From: an uncultured Clostridia bacterium
GTDB lineage: Bacteria > Bacillota > Clostridia > Christensenellales > Aristaeellaceae
Length of the DNA stretch: 64,000 nucleotides
Reading direction: 5' to 3'
Assembly: GCA_934643825.1 (NCBI GenBank)
Contig: CAKUCW010000010.1
Location: 3,656 to 67,655, forward strand
Shown one piece after another: positions 32,350-40,053 of this stretch. The position numbers and the translations under genes are program-made. Under the pieces are notes generated by a model that made no database searches, was not told where the DNA came from, and saw only the letters and a list, made by a program, of their open reading frames with translations. Numbering within the stretch: the stretch's first letter is position 1; every line of letters begins with the position of its first letter.

Positions 32350-33548
32350 TGGGATTCCCGCCTTTCCTTGGGCAATGTCAGCGTCAGGCAAAAGCGCGGC
32401 GCGTGTTCCACGGTCATGATGCCGCCCGCCGCCTCGGTTCGAGCGCGAAGCGCGGATAAACCGCTTCCCTCGACAATCGGCGTGGTCGGCGCCATGCCGT
32501 CGTTCAGATAGGTGATGACCCAAGCGTTTTCGCGCTCGGTTCCGTGGATTTGCAGCCGCTTTCCCTTTGCGTGCCGCACCAGATTGGTCAGGCATTCGCG
32601 GGCAGCCGCCGCCGCAAGAAGCGCATTTTCCGTTCCTTCTTCGGGGAATACGCCGATCCGCTCCATCGTTACGCCGATTGCCTGCGCCGCACGGTTCAGG
32701 GCTTCGCTTGCGTTTGTTGCGCGGACATCGGACGCCGCCCCCATCAGCAGGCGGATATTCTGCCTCCACGCCTCGCGAATCTCCGCCGCGTTCCCCTGCC
32801 CGGCAGAAAGAAACTGACGGGTCTGCAAAAGCACACGACCGATTTCGTCATGAATGCGGGTTTTGGCACAGAGAATCTCCCGCTCACGGGTCACGGTCTG
32901 CACGTTTTGACCATACTGCCTGAGCCGTCGGTTCATGTCCGTCAGCCGCCGATTATCCGTTTCCAGCTCTCGGTTCAGGCGCGATTCTTCCGTCACGTCC
33001 GTGCCGATAATTTGATAAACCTTCTTGCCGTCGAGCCGAAGCTCCGTCCGCTCAAAGCTCCATGTCTGACCGTTTTCAAGTGTCACGATCGGCTGAGCCT
33101 CCAGCTTTTTCCAGAAAGCGTTGGCATTCAGCAGCGCTTCGCCCATCATCCGGTGACTCAGCTCTTCCATTTTCAGATTTTTCAGGGACGGATAACCGTT
33201 TTCCCGCGCAAAGCACAGCGCACAGGGCAGGTGGTCACAGCTCTCCTTGATGGAAACCTGAGAAAGCCGCCGCCTGCTTCGGCACAGTTGAACGACCATT
33301 AGTCTCAGATTCAGCAGCGGAACCGGCAGCGCCGCCGTCCACGGCACGGGAGAAAGCAATTCGCAGTTCGGCAGATCCGCAAGCAGCACGGCAAGCAGCG
33401 CAAAATTCAGGATGGCCGTCAGCCCATATCCCGCTATCCCCCGCCGCATCCTGCATTGCACCGCGCTCAGCACGCTGACCATGCCGGCGCATATGCCCAA
33501 AAGCAGCGCCGTACAGAGCATCCCTGCGTAAGCATCTGTCATGGACAT
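32346..33548 (-). CDS. Membrane sensor histidine kinase (NarX/DesK-like)
   Basis: 400 aa. Two to three N-terminal membrane helices (residues 8-95) are followed by a PAS-like segment (about 140-190, TLENGQTWSFERTELRLDGKK in part), and a coiled-coil (190-215). The dimerisation helix has the phospho-accepting His in TRIHDEIGRVL, and a short HATPase_c domain follows (AAARECLTNLVRHAKGKRLQ as N-box, GSGLSALRARTEAAGG as G-box). Overlaps the response regulator by four bases and the upstream sensor gene by ten. Confidence 0.85.
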   Translation of the reverse strand: MSMTDAYAGMLCTALLLGICAGMVSVLSAVQCRMRRGIAGYGLTAILNFALLAVLLADLPNCELLSPVPWTAALPVPLLNLRLMVVQLCRSRRRLSQVSIKESCDHLPCALCFARENGYPSLKNLKMEELSHRMMGEALLNANAFWKKLEAQPIVTLENGQTWSFERTELRLDGKKVYQIIGTDVTEESRLNRELETDNRRLTDMNRRLRQYGQNVQTVTREREILCAKTRIHDEIGRVLLQTRQFLSAGQGNAAEIREAWRQNIRLLMGAASDVRATNASEALNRAAQAIGVTMERIGVFPEEGTENALLAAAAARECLTNLVRHAKGKRLQIHGTERENAWVITYLNDGMAPTTPIVEGSGLSALRARTEAAGGIMTVEHAPRFCLTLTLPKERRESQ

Positions 33549-35164
33549 TCGCCTCCTTTACGGAAATCGAGCGTGATGCAGAGCGCACCGTCCGATAAAT
33601 CGACCGTCGTTTTTCCCGCCTGCGCAAAGCTGTCCAGCTCCGGCATGCCCGCCGCATCCTCCATCATCAGCCGAACGGAAAGCGCCTTTCCGCATCGCAC
33701 GCGGACAATCAAGGCGCTGAGCGTCGGCAGAGCCGCCTCAATGCAGGTTTCAAAAAAATCATATGCCGTCTGCGCGTCAGACGCCGAAACCGTGCCGCTT
33801 CCCTCCTGATGAAGCGTGCAGACCGTGCCGTACGCCGTCAGATAGGTCAGAGATTCCCGGATACAGTAAACCAGCTCATCCACAGACGGTGCGGCAGTAT
33901 CCTCGCAAATCAGCGTCAGATTTGCCCGGCGCTTGACATAGGCGCCCAGAACGCAGAGCAGACCCAACCCACTTTTTTCGCAAAGCAGCTGATCCATTTG
34001 AATCAACTGTGTCTGAATCTGGCTGAAAATCGAATCGTAGACCCGGTTTTTTTCTTCGATCCGCGCTTTTTGCAGCTTCAATTCGTTCTCTGCGCGAATC
34101 AGCTCATTTTCCTCCGACAGGCGCTCGTTCGTTTCCGCCAGCCGCTCCCGAATCCGGTTGATTTTGGCGATATTCTCCACCCAGTATACGCGCCCGTCGT
34201 GTACCGGAGCGCTTTGCAGGCGCAAATCCTCCGTCAAAAGCACCGCGCCCTGCTCAGCCGCATTCATCTGCTCCGGCGTGAGGGTTGGTGCGCCCTTGGC
34301 GCGGTACATCGTCCGCTCCTGTTCGTCCGCAATCTGCGCCGCAAGCGTCGATTCCAGAAAAAGACCGCGGTAATCCGTGTTGGTCGGCAGCAGCCCCGTC
34401 TGAATACAGCTTTCCCAAAGCGCCGCAAACATCAGGCAGAAGCACTCCGGCACCTCATGCAGCGGATTGATGTCCGCGAAACTTGCCCCGCAGAGAATCC
34501 AGCCGCCCGCAAAGACGCAGACCGGAATCCACGCCTTTTTTCTGTTTTCCAAAACGCGGCACTTGCTAAAGATCACCGCCACAGCCGCCATCATCCATCC
34601 GACGCCCCAAATCATCGCCAGCATATACAACGCGCCGTGGGTATAGCTTCCTTTTCCGGGGGTCTGCGCAAAGCGAAACGCCAGCTGATGCACGTCATTG
34701 CTCAAAATGCCGGCAATCAGCAGCCCCGCAGGGATCAGCAGAACATACCATGCGTGCGGCAGCGTTTCCTCATCCTGACGCCCCACGCCCAGCGCGGCAT
34801 AAAAACTGAGCAGCGGCGCCAAAATCAGCGGTATATAGTATGAATACCACAGATAGCGTCCCACCGTTCCCGACCCGAAGAAGCGATATTTAACCGCACG
34901 CATAAACAGCCACAGCATCGCCAGCCCGCATCCGAGAAGCAGGTTCAGCCGAACGCTTTTTTGCAAGACGCGGTGCGAAATGGAGAAGCCCCACGCCATC
35001 GCCATCCCTATATACAGCAGATTGGTCAGCAGAAAGCAAATCGCGGAAGGGAGCGGCGGAAGCACCCGGTCTGCCATCCGCAAACAGCCCGCCAGCACGA
35101 ACAGTCCTCCAATGACGCAGACTTTCGTTATGGTTTTACGCCTTGTGCCCCACACATCCGTCAC
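33539..35164 (-). CDS. Seven-helix membrane sensor-like protein with coiled coil, lacking a kinase domain
   Basis: 541 aa. The N-terminal half has about seven membrane helices (residues 15-245) as in the 7TM sensors of histidine kinases. A linker (260-330) follows, then a long coiled coil of Glu/Arg/Leu residues (about 330-385, RERLAETNERLSEENELIRA). The C-terminal part (about 390-541) looks like a dimerisation-phosphotransfer plus degraded ATPase fold but has no clear N-box or G-box. GTG start at 35164. It precedes and overlaps the real kinase, so it is probably a co-sensor or signal-modifying subunit. Unrecognised beyond the 7TM similarity. Confidence 0.6.
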   Translation of the reverse strand: MTDVWGTRRKTITKVCVIGGLFVLAGCLRMADRVLPPLPSAICFLLTNLLYIGMAMAWGFSISHRVLQKSVRLNLLLGCGLAMLWLFMRAVKYRFFGSGTVGRYLWYSYYIPLILAPLLSFYAALGVGRQDEETLPHAWYVLLIPAGLLIAGILSNDVHQLAFRFAQTPGKGSYTHGALYMLAMIWGVGWMMAAVAVIFSKCRVLENRKKAWIPVCVFAGGWILCGASFADINPLHEVPECFCLMFAALWESCIQTGLLPTNTDYRGLFLESTLAAQIADEQERTMYRAKGAPTLTPEQMNAAEQGAVLLTEDLRLQSAPVHDGRVYWVENIAKINRIRERLAETNERLSEENELIRAENELKLQKARIEEKNRVYDSIFSQIQTQLIQMDQLLCEKSGLGLLCVLGAYVKRRANLTLICEDTAAPSVDELVYCIRESLTYLTAYGTVCTLHQEGSGTVSASDAQTAYDFFETCIEAALPTLSALIVRVRCGKALSVRLMMEDAAGMPELDSFAQAGKTTVDLSDGALCITLDFRKGGECP

Positions 35165-35181
35165 CGCCTTTCTTTTCTGCT

Positions 35182-35210
35182 ACTATACCAAAAAAACGCG
35201 GAAAAGCCAA
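35182..35210 (-). promoter_or_regulatory. Promoter of the sensor operon
   Basis: Minus-strand TTGGCT (35205-35210), 17-base spacer, TATAGT (35182-35187), only about 12 bases of leader before the GTG start. Confidence 0.7.
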
Positions 35211-35256
35211 GATGAGCGCGGGCAGTTTCGAGCAATTTCCTTTCTATCAAAAGAAA

Positions 35257-35458
35257 CAGGGCTGTCAAGCTAAACCGGACATTTCAAGAAGTAAATATCT
35301 AAGCATTTTAGGATATGGGGCTTTGCCCCATCGCCCCACCAAAGGGCTTTCCGAGCGTTTACGGCGCCCGTTTGGCGCATCGCCCTTTGGAAACCTTCGG
35401 GCTCAAATACTTAGCTTTACTCCTGAAATATCGATGTTGTTAGCATGACAGCCCCGCT
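35257..35458. repeat. About 200-bp element with long imperfect inverted ends
   Basis: Left end GGGCTGTCAAGCTAA...ATTTCAAGAAGTAAA...TAAGCATTT; the right end read in reverse complement is GGGCTGTCATGCTAAC...ATTTCAGGAGTAAA...TAAGTATTT. Between the roughly 50-base arms are smaller hairpins (GGGGCTTTGCCCC; CCAAAGGGC with GCCCTTTGG). It is MITE-like or a folded RNA, has no coding capacity, and fills most of the 307-base gap 35165-35471. Confidence 0.65.
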
Positions 35459-35471
35459 TTGTGCTATGCGA

Positions 35472-35885
35472 TTACTTTTCAGCGACGCTCTTCCTGACCT
35501 GTAGGAGCAGCATCACCATGCTGATGCCCAGCAGGATATGTCCGATGCCCGCGATGCCGGAAATCGCCGCGTTCATGCCGGCGGAAAGCTCCGTTCCCAG
35601 CACCTGCGGCACGCCGCGCACAACAAACATCACAGCCGTCAGGTTCAGACCCACCTGATACGCCGTCAGCACGCGCTTCGTTTTTGCTCCCGTGAAGGAA
35701 AAGCTCTTTTCCAGCAGCAGAAGCAGGAGGAAGAAGACCATGCCCAGCAGGAAGTAGTGCGTATGCACGACTCCGAGGGTCGTTCTGGCGGTAAAGCCGT
35801 TGAACTTGGTAAACTCACGGTAAAACACGCCGCCGACCATGGCGAGAATAGCGTACAGCAGGGAAGCGTTCATGTAGCGTTTCAT
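35472..35885 (-). CDS. DUF2871 family membrane protein
   Basis: 137 aa, four predicted helices, starting MKRYMNASLLYAILAMVGGVFYREFTKF. The FTARTTLGVVHTHYFLLGM block with conserved His residues is typical of DUF2871. AAGGAGG lies eight bases before the ATG at 35885. It follows the seven-helix protein by 43 bases in one operon under the TetR-type operator. Function unknown; the His pair could bind heme or metal. Confidence 0.8.
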   Translation of the reverse strand: MKRYMNASLLYAILAMVGGVFYREFTKFNGFTARTTLGVVHTHYFLLGMVFFLLLLLLEKSFSFTGAKTKRVLTAYQVGLNLTAVMFVVRGVPQVLGTELSAGMNAAISGIAGIGHILLGISMVMLLLQVRKSVAEK

Positions 35886-35928
35886 AGTTGTTCCTCCTTC
35901 AAGTTTTCACATGTTTTTTGTGGTTGGC

Positions 35929-36594
35929 TTACTTGCATTCCTTCTTCATCGCGAAGAAGCCGATCAGCACCGTCCAGACGTAGGCGCAGGTCTTCGGGAT
36001 CATCAGCATGCCGATCATCGGAATGACGTCCGCCCACAGCACGACCGGAATGTAGAAGCCGAAGCTCAGCACGATGGTCAGCCACATCCAGCGGAAGGAC
36101 GCATCGTTATTTTCCTTCGCGCTGCGGTAGAACAGCACGATAATCAGCAGACCCATCAGCGCAAACGGAATGTTGCGGTAGATGCCCCAGGAGAGCGGCG
36201 CGTTCGCGCTCAGCCACTGGTTCTGCGGCATCATGCACAGCACGACACGCACGGCAGCCAGCGCATAAACCGCGGCAGTCAGGATGCCCTTGCCCTTAAT
36301 CTGGTAACGCTGACGCCACACATAGTAGAGCAGCACGTAGAAGATGGTCATCGTCACAGAGGTAATCCACTTGCCCAGTCCCAGCGGCACGGTGTAGTTT
36401 TCAAGACCCGTCGTGCAGAGCGCCAGCGCACGGGGAATCAGGTGGAAGGAGTCGCCCGCACCCAGCACGACCGCCATCAGACCGAACAGACGGAACTGCT
36501 TGTTTCCCTTGCTTCCGCGAATCATCAGGATGCCGATGGTGATGACAGACACCAGATAGACGGCATCAAAAAGCGTTTCAATAAGAGCCTGCAT
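35929..36594 (-). CDS. Seven-helix integral membrane protein, unrecognised
   Basis: 221 aa, almost entirely hydrophobic: helices at about 10-27, 36-55, 75-93, 104-124, 140-157, 172-192 and 198-215. Conserved-looking polar residues inside are few (GDSFHLIPRALAL, YYVWRQRYQIKG). AAAAGGAG precedes the ATG at 36594. First gene of a two-gene operon with the DUF2871 protein. No function assigned. Confidence 0.75.
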   Translation of the reverse strand: MQALIETLFDAVYLVSVITIGILMIRGSKGNKQFRLFGLMAVVLGAGDSFHLIPRALALCTTGLENYTVPLGLGKWITSVTMTIFYVLLYYVWRQRYQIKGKGILTAAVYALAAVRVVLCMMPQNQWLSANAPLSWGIYRNIPFALMGLLIIVLFYRSAKENNDASFRWMWLTIVLSFGFYIPVVLWADVIPMIGMLMIPKTCAYVWTVLIGFFAMKKECK

Positions 36595-36929
36595 AGTTGT
36601 TGTTCTCCTTTTCTCGTTTTGTCGTTTAAGTTACAGGGACAGCCGGCTGCCGGATCGGCAGTCAGGCAGCGCTTTCTCCATAGGAGTCCGCGTATTTGAA
36701 CCCGTGCGGAACATGGCGCTCCGCACAAGGTTATCAGCACATCTTTCCTTGATCCCACTGTATTTTCGGGATGCGCTTTTCTTTGTGAACATCGTTCAGT
36801 TTGCCAGTGAAAAAACGGGCTGAGCCCGCCTTCACCTCCGCCGAGGTCTGCCACGCGTCAAAGTCTTGCTCACGCGGGCGATTTTATGCGATTCCTATAC
36901 GTTGAAAATTCCCACCGCTTAGTAGGAAC
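36595..36929. other. 335-base gap: leader with operator and repeat remnant
   Basis: Holds the TetR-type operator at 36786-36798, a roughly 190-base leader of the membrane-protein operon, and a single copy of the 94-bp repeat (36809-36900, CGGGCTGAGCCCG...CTCACGCGGGCGATTTTAT). No gene is seen. Confidence 0.6.
36786..36798. promoter_or_regulatory. Operator palindrome upstream of the membrane-protein operon
   Basis: TGAACATCGTTCA, a perfect TGAAC-N3-GTTCA dyad identical to the one at the start of the tetR transcript (37503-37515). Confidence 0.7.
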
Positions 36930-37487
36930 TTAATAAAGGAGTCTCCGAACCATTTCAAGAACGGTCGAGGGGTCGTAGTCCTGCCGCAGCAAAGCGGACA
37001 GCATCAGCGAGAACAGAACACTCGCCAGCTTTTCTTCGGTAAAATCCTCCGTAAAAGCATCCGGGCGAATCTTTTGATCCTGCGTCATGACGAAGCACAG
37101 TGCGTCCAGGATGTGCTGCCAGGCGTGCTGCATGCGCTCCTTGCCGTCCTCTTTCTCTTTTCGCATAAAGCCCAGAGAATGGAGGGTGAAGAACCCGGGG
37201 TACTGCTCACTGCCGTAAGCCATCCGTTCGTACATCCATGTGATACAGCTCTCAACATTTTGAAACACGGACATATCGCTTGGGCGGTGGAAGATCTCGC
37301 TCCAGACGCTTTCCACTGTCGCGCCGACCAAATCAGCCTTAGAATCAAAGTAGTTGTAAATCGAGCCAACTGACACGCCGCACGCTGCCGCCACAGAACG
37401 AATATTGACTGCTGACCAACCCTGCTGCCGAATCAATTCCCGGCTGGTTTGCAGGATCTCCTCCTTGGATGTCACAATCGTATTCAC
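36930..37487 (-). CDS. TetR/AcrR-family repressor
   Basis: 185 aa. N-terminal helix-turn-helix: SKEEILQTSRELIRQQGWSAVNIRSVAAACGVSVGSIYNYF in outline, then a helical effector domain. Start GTG 37487 with TGGAGTG upstream; an in-frame ATG 18 codons earlier would place the coding region over the operator and promoter. The operator at its own transcription start and the same dyad upstream of the neighbouring operon indicate auto-repression and control of the membrane proteins. Ligand unknown. Confidence 0.88.
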   Translation of the reverse strand: MNTIVTSKEEILQTSRELIRQQGWSAVNIRSVAAACGVSVGSIYNYFDSKADLVGATVESVWSEIFHRPSDMSVFQNVESCITWMYERMAYGSEQYPGFFTLHSLGFMRKEKEDGKERMQHAWQHILDALCFVMTQDQKIRPDAFTEDFTEEKLASVLFSLMLSALLRQDYDPSTVLEMVRRLLY

Positions 37488-37502
37488 TCGATCACTCCAA
37501 TA

Positions 37503-37549
37503 TGAACATCGTTCAATATGATTATAGTCACCTGCCCGCATCCTGTCAA
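37503..37549 (-). promoter_or_regulatory. Consensus promoter of tetR with operator at the start site
   Basis: Minus-strand TTGACA (37544-37549), 17-base spacer, TATAAT (37521-37526): perfect consensus. The dyad TGAACATCGTTCA/reverse (37503-37515) covers the predicted start point at about 37514, so binding would block transcription. Confidence 0.85.
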
Positions 37550-37653
37550 GAGGGCTTTTTAAGTTTTTTCATCTCTTTTTCTTCTCGATTTCAGGAGCGA
37601 AAAAAGACAGCTGAACATGGCTTTTTCAGGGCAAAGGTGCTGGAAACGGCATA

Positions 37654-37705
37654 AAAACTGCCTGCCGCCCAAGCAAGCATCTCTTGCTGAAAGCGGCAGG
37701 CAGGT
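37654..37705 (-). terminator. Strong terminator after the antiporter gene
   Basis: Minus strand: CTGCCTGCCGC ... GCGGCAGGCAG followed by TTTTTATG, with an additional inner hairpin (CAAGAGATGCTTG). Confidence 0.85.
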
Positions 37706-37721
37706 TGATGTCCTTCTGTTT

Positions 37722-38990
37722 TTAATCATCCGCGGAAACGACGTCTTCATTCTTGGGCTGAATATCGCCGGAATGAATCAGCGCGATTCTCGTCATCGCA
37801 GGACCGATCAGCTCATAGATCAATACACCGAAGAGAACGATGTTGCGGATCAATTCTCCATCCGCGCCAAGCGTCTGCGCAACCGTAACAGACATGCCCA
37901 GCGCAACGCCCGCCTGCGGCAGCAGCGTAATGCCCAGCCACTTCTGCACGCTCGGCGAACACTTCATGCACTTCGAGCTGATGCTCGCGCCCATCCATTT
38001 GCCGAATGCACGCGCAAAAATATACACCAGACCGATGACAATCACCGAAGGATTGCTGAATACATCCAGCTCCAGCTCTGCGCCGCTGAGTACGAAGAAC
38101 AGGATATACAGCGGCGATGTCCACTTATCCGTCTTATCCATCATATCTGCCGAGAAGTCGCAGACATTGCAGAACACCGTGCCCAGCATCATGCAGACCA
38201 GCAGGCTGGAAAAGCCGATTTTCACGCCGCCGACCTCAAACTCCATCATCGAAAGCGCGACCGTCAAAATGACAAACGTGATGGACAGGCTCAGCCGCTT
38301 GCTGTTCGATTTGAAATACTTTTCCGCGGCGGAGAAAACGCCGCCCATCACAAAGCCGAGCAGAACAGAGAACACGATTTCAAGCAGCGGCTCGACCAGA
38401 ATGCTGACCATGTCGTAATTGCCGCAGTTAATCGCCTTGGCAATGCCGAAGCTCACGGCGAAGACAATCAGACCGACAGCGTCATCCAGCGCAACGATCG
38501 GGAGCAGCAAATCCGTCAATTCGCCTTTTGCCTTGTACTGGCGAACGACCATCAGCGTCGCCGCCGGAGCGGTCGCCGTCGCAATCGCGCCCAGCACAAT
38601 GGCATCCGCAACGGAAATCGAATCGCCGAGAATAAAGAAGTGCAGACCAATCAGCAGCAGATCCACCATCAGCGTTGCCGTCAGCGCCTGAAAAATGCCG
38701 ATGACCGTCGCCTGTTTTCCCGTTTCACGCAGCTGCGACAGGCGGAACTCATTGCCGATGGCAAACGCGATGAAGCCCAGCGCCACGTCGTTAAACAGGC
38801 TCAGTGCTTTTACATCCGCAGTCGTCGAAAATCCGAGTCCCGGCACGCCCAGCTTGCCCAGGCAATAGGGACCGATGAGAATGCCCGCGATCAGGTAGCC
38901 CGTTACAGCCGGCAGTTTCAGCGGCTTAACAAAGCGGGAAATCAGAAGACCGGCACACAATGCCACAGCAATACTGAGAAGCGTTTCCAT
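37722..38990 (-). CDS. CPA2-family cation:proton antiporter
   Basis: 422 aa, about 12-13 membrane helices. Typical pattern: LPAVTGYLIAGILIGPY, FIAFAIGNEFRLSQLR, AIATATAPAATLMVVRQYKAKGELTDLLLPIVALDDAVGL (the ion-site Asp pair in ALDDA). It lacks a C-terminal KTN/TrkA domain, so it is a short Na+/H+ or K+/H+ exchanger. Start ATG 38990 with GAGGTAA upstream; an open frame back to 39152 is not hydrophobic and has no ribosome site. Confidence 0.9.
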   Translation of the reverse strand: METLLSIAVALCAGLLISRFVKPLKLPAVTGYLIAGILIGPYCLGKLGVPGLGFSTTADVKALSLFNDVALGFIAFAIGNEFRLSQLRETGKQATVIGIFQALTATLMVDLLLIGLHFFILGDSISVADAIVLGAIATATAPAATLMVVRQYKAKGELTDLLLPIVALDDAVGLIVFAVSFGIAKAINCGNYDMVSILVEPLLEIVFSVLLGFVMGGVFSAAEKYFKSNSKRLSLSITFVILTVALSMMEFEVGGVKIGFSSLLVCMMLGTVFCNVCDFSADMMDKTDKWTSPLYILFFVLSGAELELDVFSNPSVIVIGLVYIFARAFGKWMGASISSKCMKCSPSVQKWLGITLLPQAGVALGMSVTVAQTLGADGELIRNIVLFGVLIYELIGPAMTRIALIHSGDIQPKNEDVVSADD

Positions 38991-39181
38991 GATGATTACC
39001 TCACTTTTGCTTCTGTTTTCGTGGCATATTATAGTGATTTGGCTTCGACAAAAACAGATTAAATTCTGACAAATCTTCACTTTTCTTTCTGGCATATTTT
39101 GAAAGCGTCCATCCTGTGCCGCAGTCCGCAGCATCGCAGGGGCTTTGCTCACGCGGGCGATGCCGTGCCTTTTTCCGTGCC

Positions 39182-39212
39182 ATTAAAAAAAGCGGGACAA
39201 TCCCGCTTTCTT
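39182..39212 (-). terminator. Terminator after the XRE membrane-sensor operon
   Basis: Minus strand: AAAGCGGGA-TTG-TCCCGCTTTTTTTAA, starting at the stop codon of the gene. Confidence 0.85.
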
Positions 39213-40053
39213 ACATGGGTTCAAAGGGAAAATACGCTCTGAAGCAAACCTCATTGCCGTTGTCATCCGTTCCGCGGATGAGCCATCCGGCGCCAATCGT
39301 CTGTTTATCCGCCAAATTTCGAATCTGTATGCGGCGAATCTCATTAGCGCCAATGTAGCTCTTTCTGCCGCCGTTTCTCTCTCCGAAGACATCGGCCGTC
39401 TTGGCGTATACCCTGTTCTTTCCGTTTTTAAGGAAGGTGACCGTCGTCAGCTCATCAATCGTCACGCCGACGCCGTTCTGTTCTTTGACGTAAATCGTAT
39501 AGCTCCAGGTCGGCGTAGATTCTGCCGTCTGCTGCTCAATCGGCACGGGCAGCGTCGTATGGGTCGTAAAGGCGATATACGCCTTTCCTTCCTCTCTCTG
39601 CTGAGGCTGCTGAAACCAATCCACCGAATAGCCGTTTGTATTCTGCCGGATATTCGGCGCAAACAGCATCACCAAGAGGAACACCATCAAAGCCGCCATG
39701 GCAGCAGCGGCTTTTTTGTTCATAAACGGCAGGCGCTTTTTCCGGCTTTCCGGCTGTACGTTCGGCTCGGAGCAGGGCTTTTCTTCCTGCTCCGGTTCTT
39801 CCGAAACCATGCATGCTTCCGTTTGTGCCGCCGCCAGAGGCTCTTCGCTCGTTCCTTCCTTCAGCTCGACGCTTATGTCCAGCAGCTCCATCAGGTTCGC
39901 CAGCATTTCATAGCTCGGCTCGGTACGATCGTTCTCCCAGCCGGAAACCGTCTGTCGGCTAACATAGAGCGCAGACGCCAGCTGTTCCTGCGTCATGCCC
40001 TTGGCTTTGCGTGCATTTCGGATTCGCTGACCCAAACTTTCCATACTGGTCAC
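39211..40053 (-). CDS. Membrane-anchored XRE-type regulator/sensor, copy 2
   Basis: 280 aa. N-terminal XRE helix-turn-helix (residues 7-60: RIRNARKAKGMTQEQLASALYVSRQTVSGWEN). An acidic linker, a single membrane helix (about 112-132, AAAAMAALMVFLLVMLFAP) and a C-terminal extracellular beta-rich domain (about 140-280) follow. The design is a one-component transmembrane sensor. Overlaps the end of the preceding gene by four bases and is homologous to it in both the DNA-binding and outside domains (DWFQ, EGKAYIAFTT, GNEVCFRAYFP). Target genes unknown; self-regulation is likely. Confidence 0.8.
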   Translation of the reverse strand: MTSMESLGQRIRNARKAKGMTQEQLASALYVSRQTVSGWENDRTEPSYEMLANLMELLDISVELKEGTSEEPLAAAQTEACMVSEEPEQEEKPCSEPNVQPESRKKRLPFMNKKAAAAMAALMVFLLVMLFAPNIRQNTNGYSVDWFQQPQQREEGKAYIAFTTHTTLPVPIEQQTAESTPTWSYTIYVKEQNGVGVTIDELTTVTFLKNGKNRVYAKTADVFGERNGGRKSYIGANEIRRIQIRNLADKQTIGAGWLIRGTDDNGNEVCFRAYFPFEPM

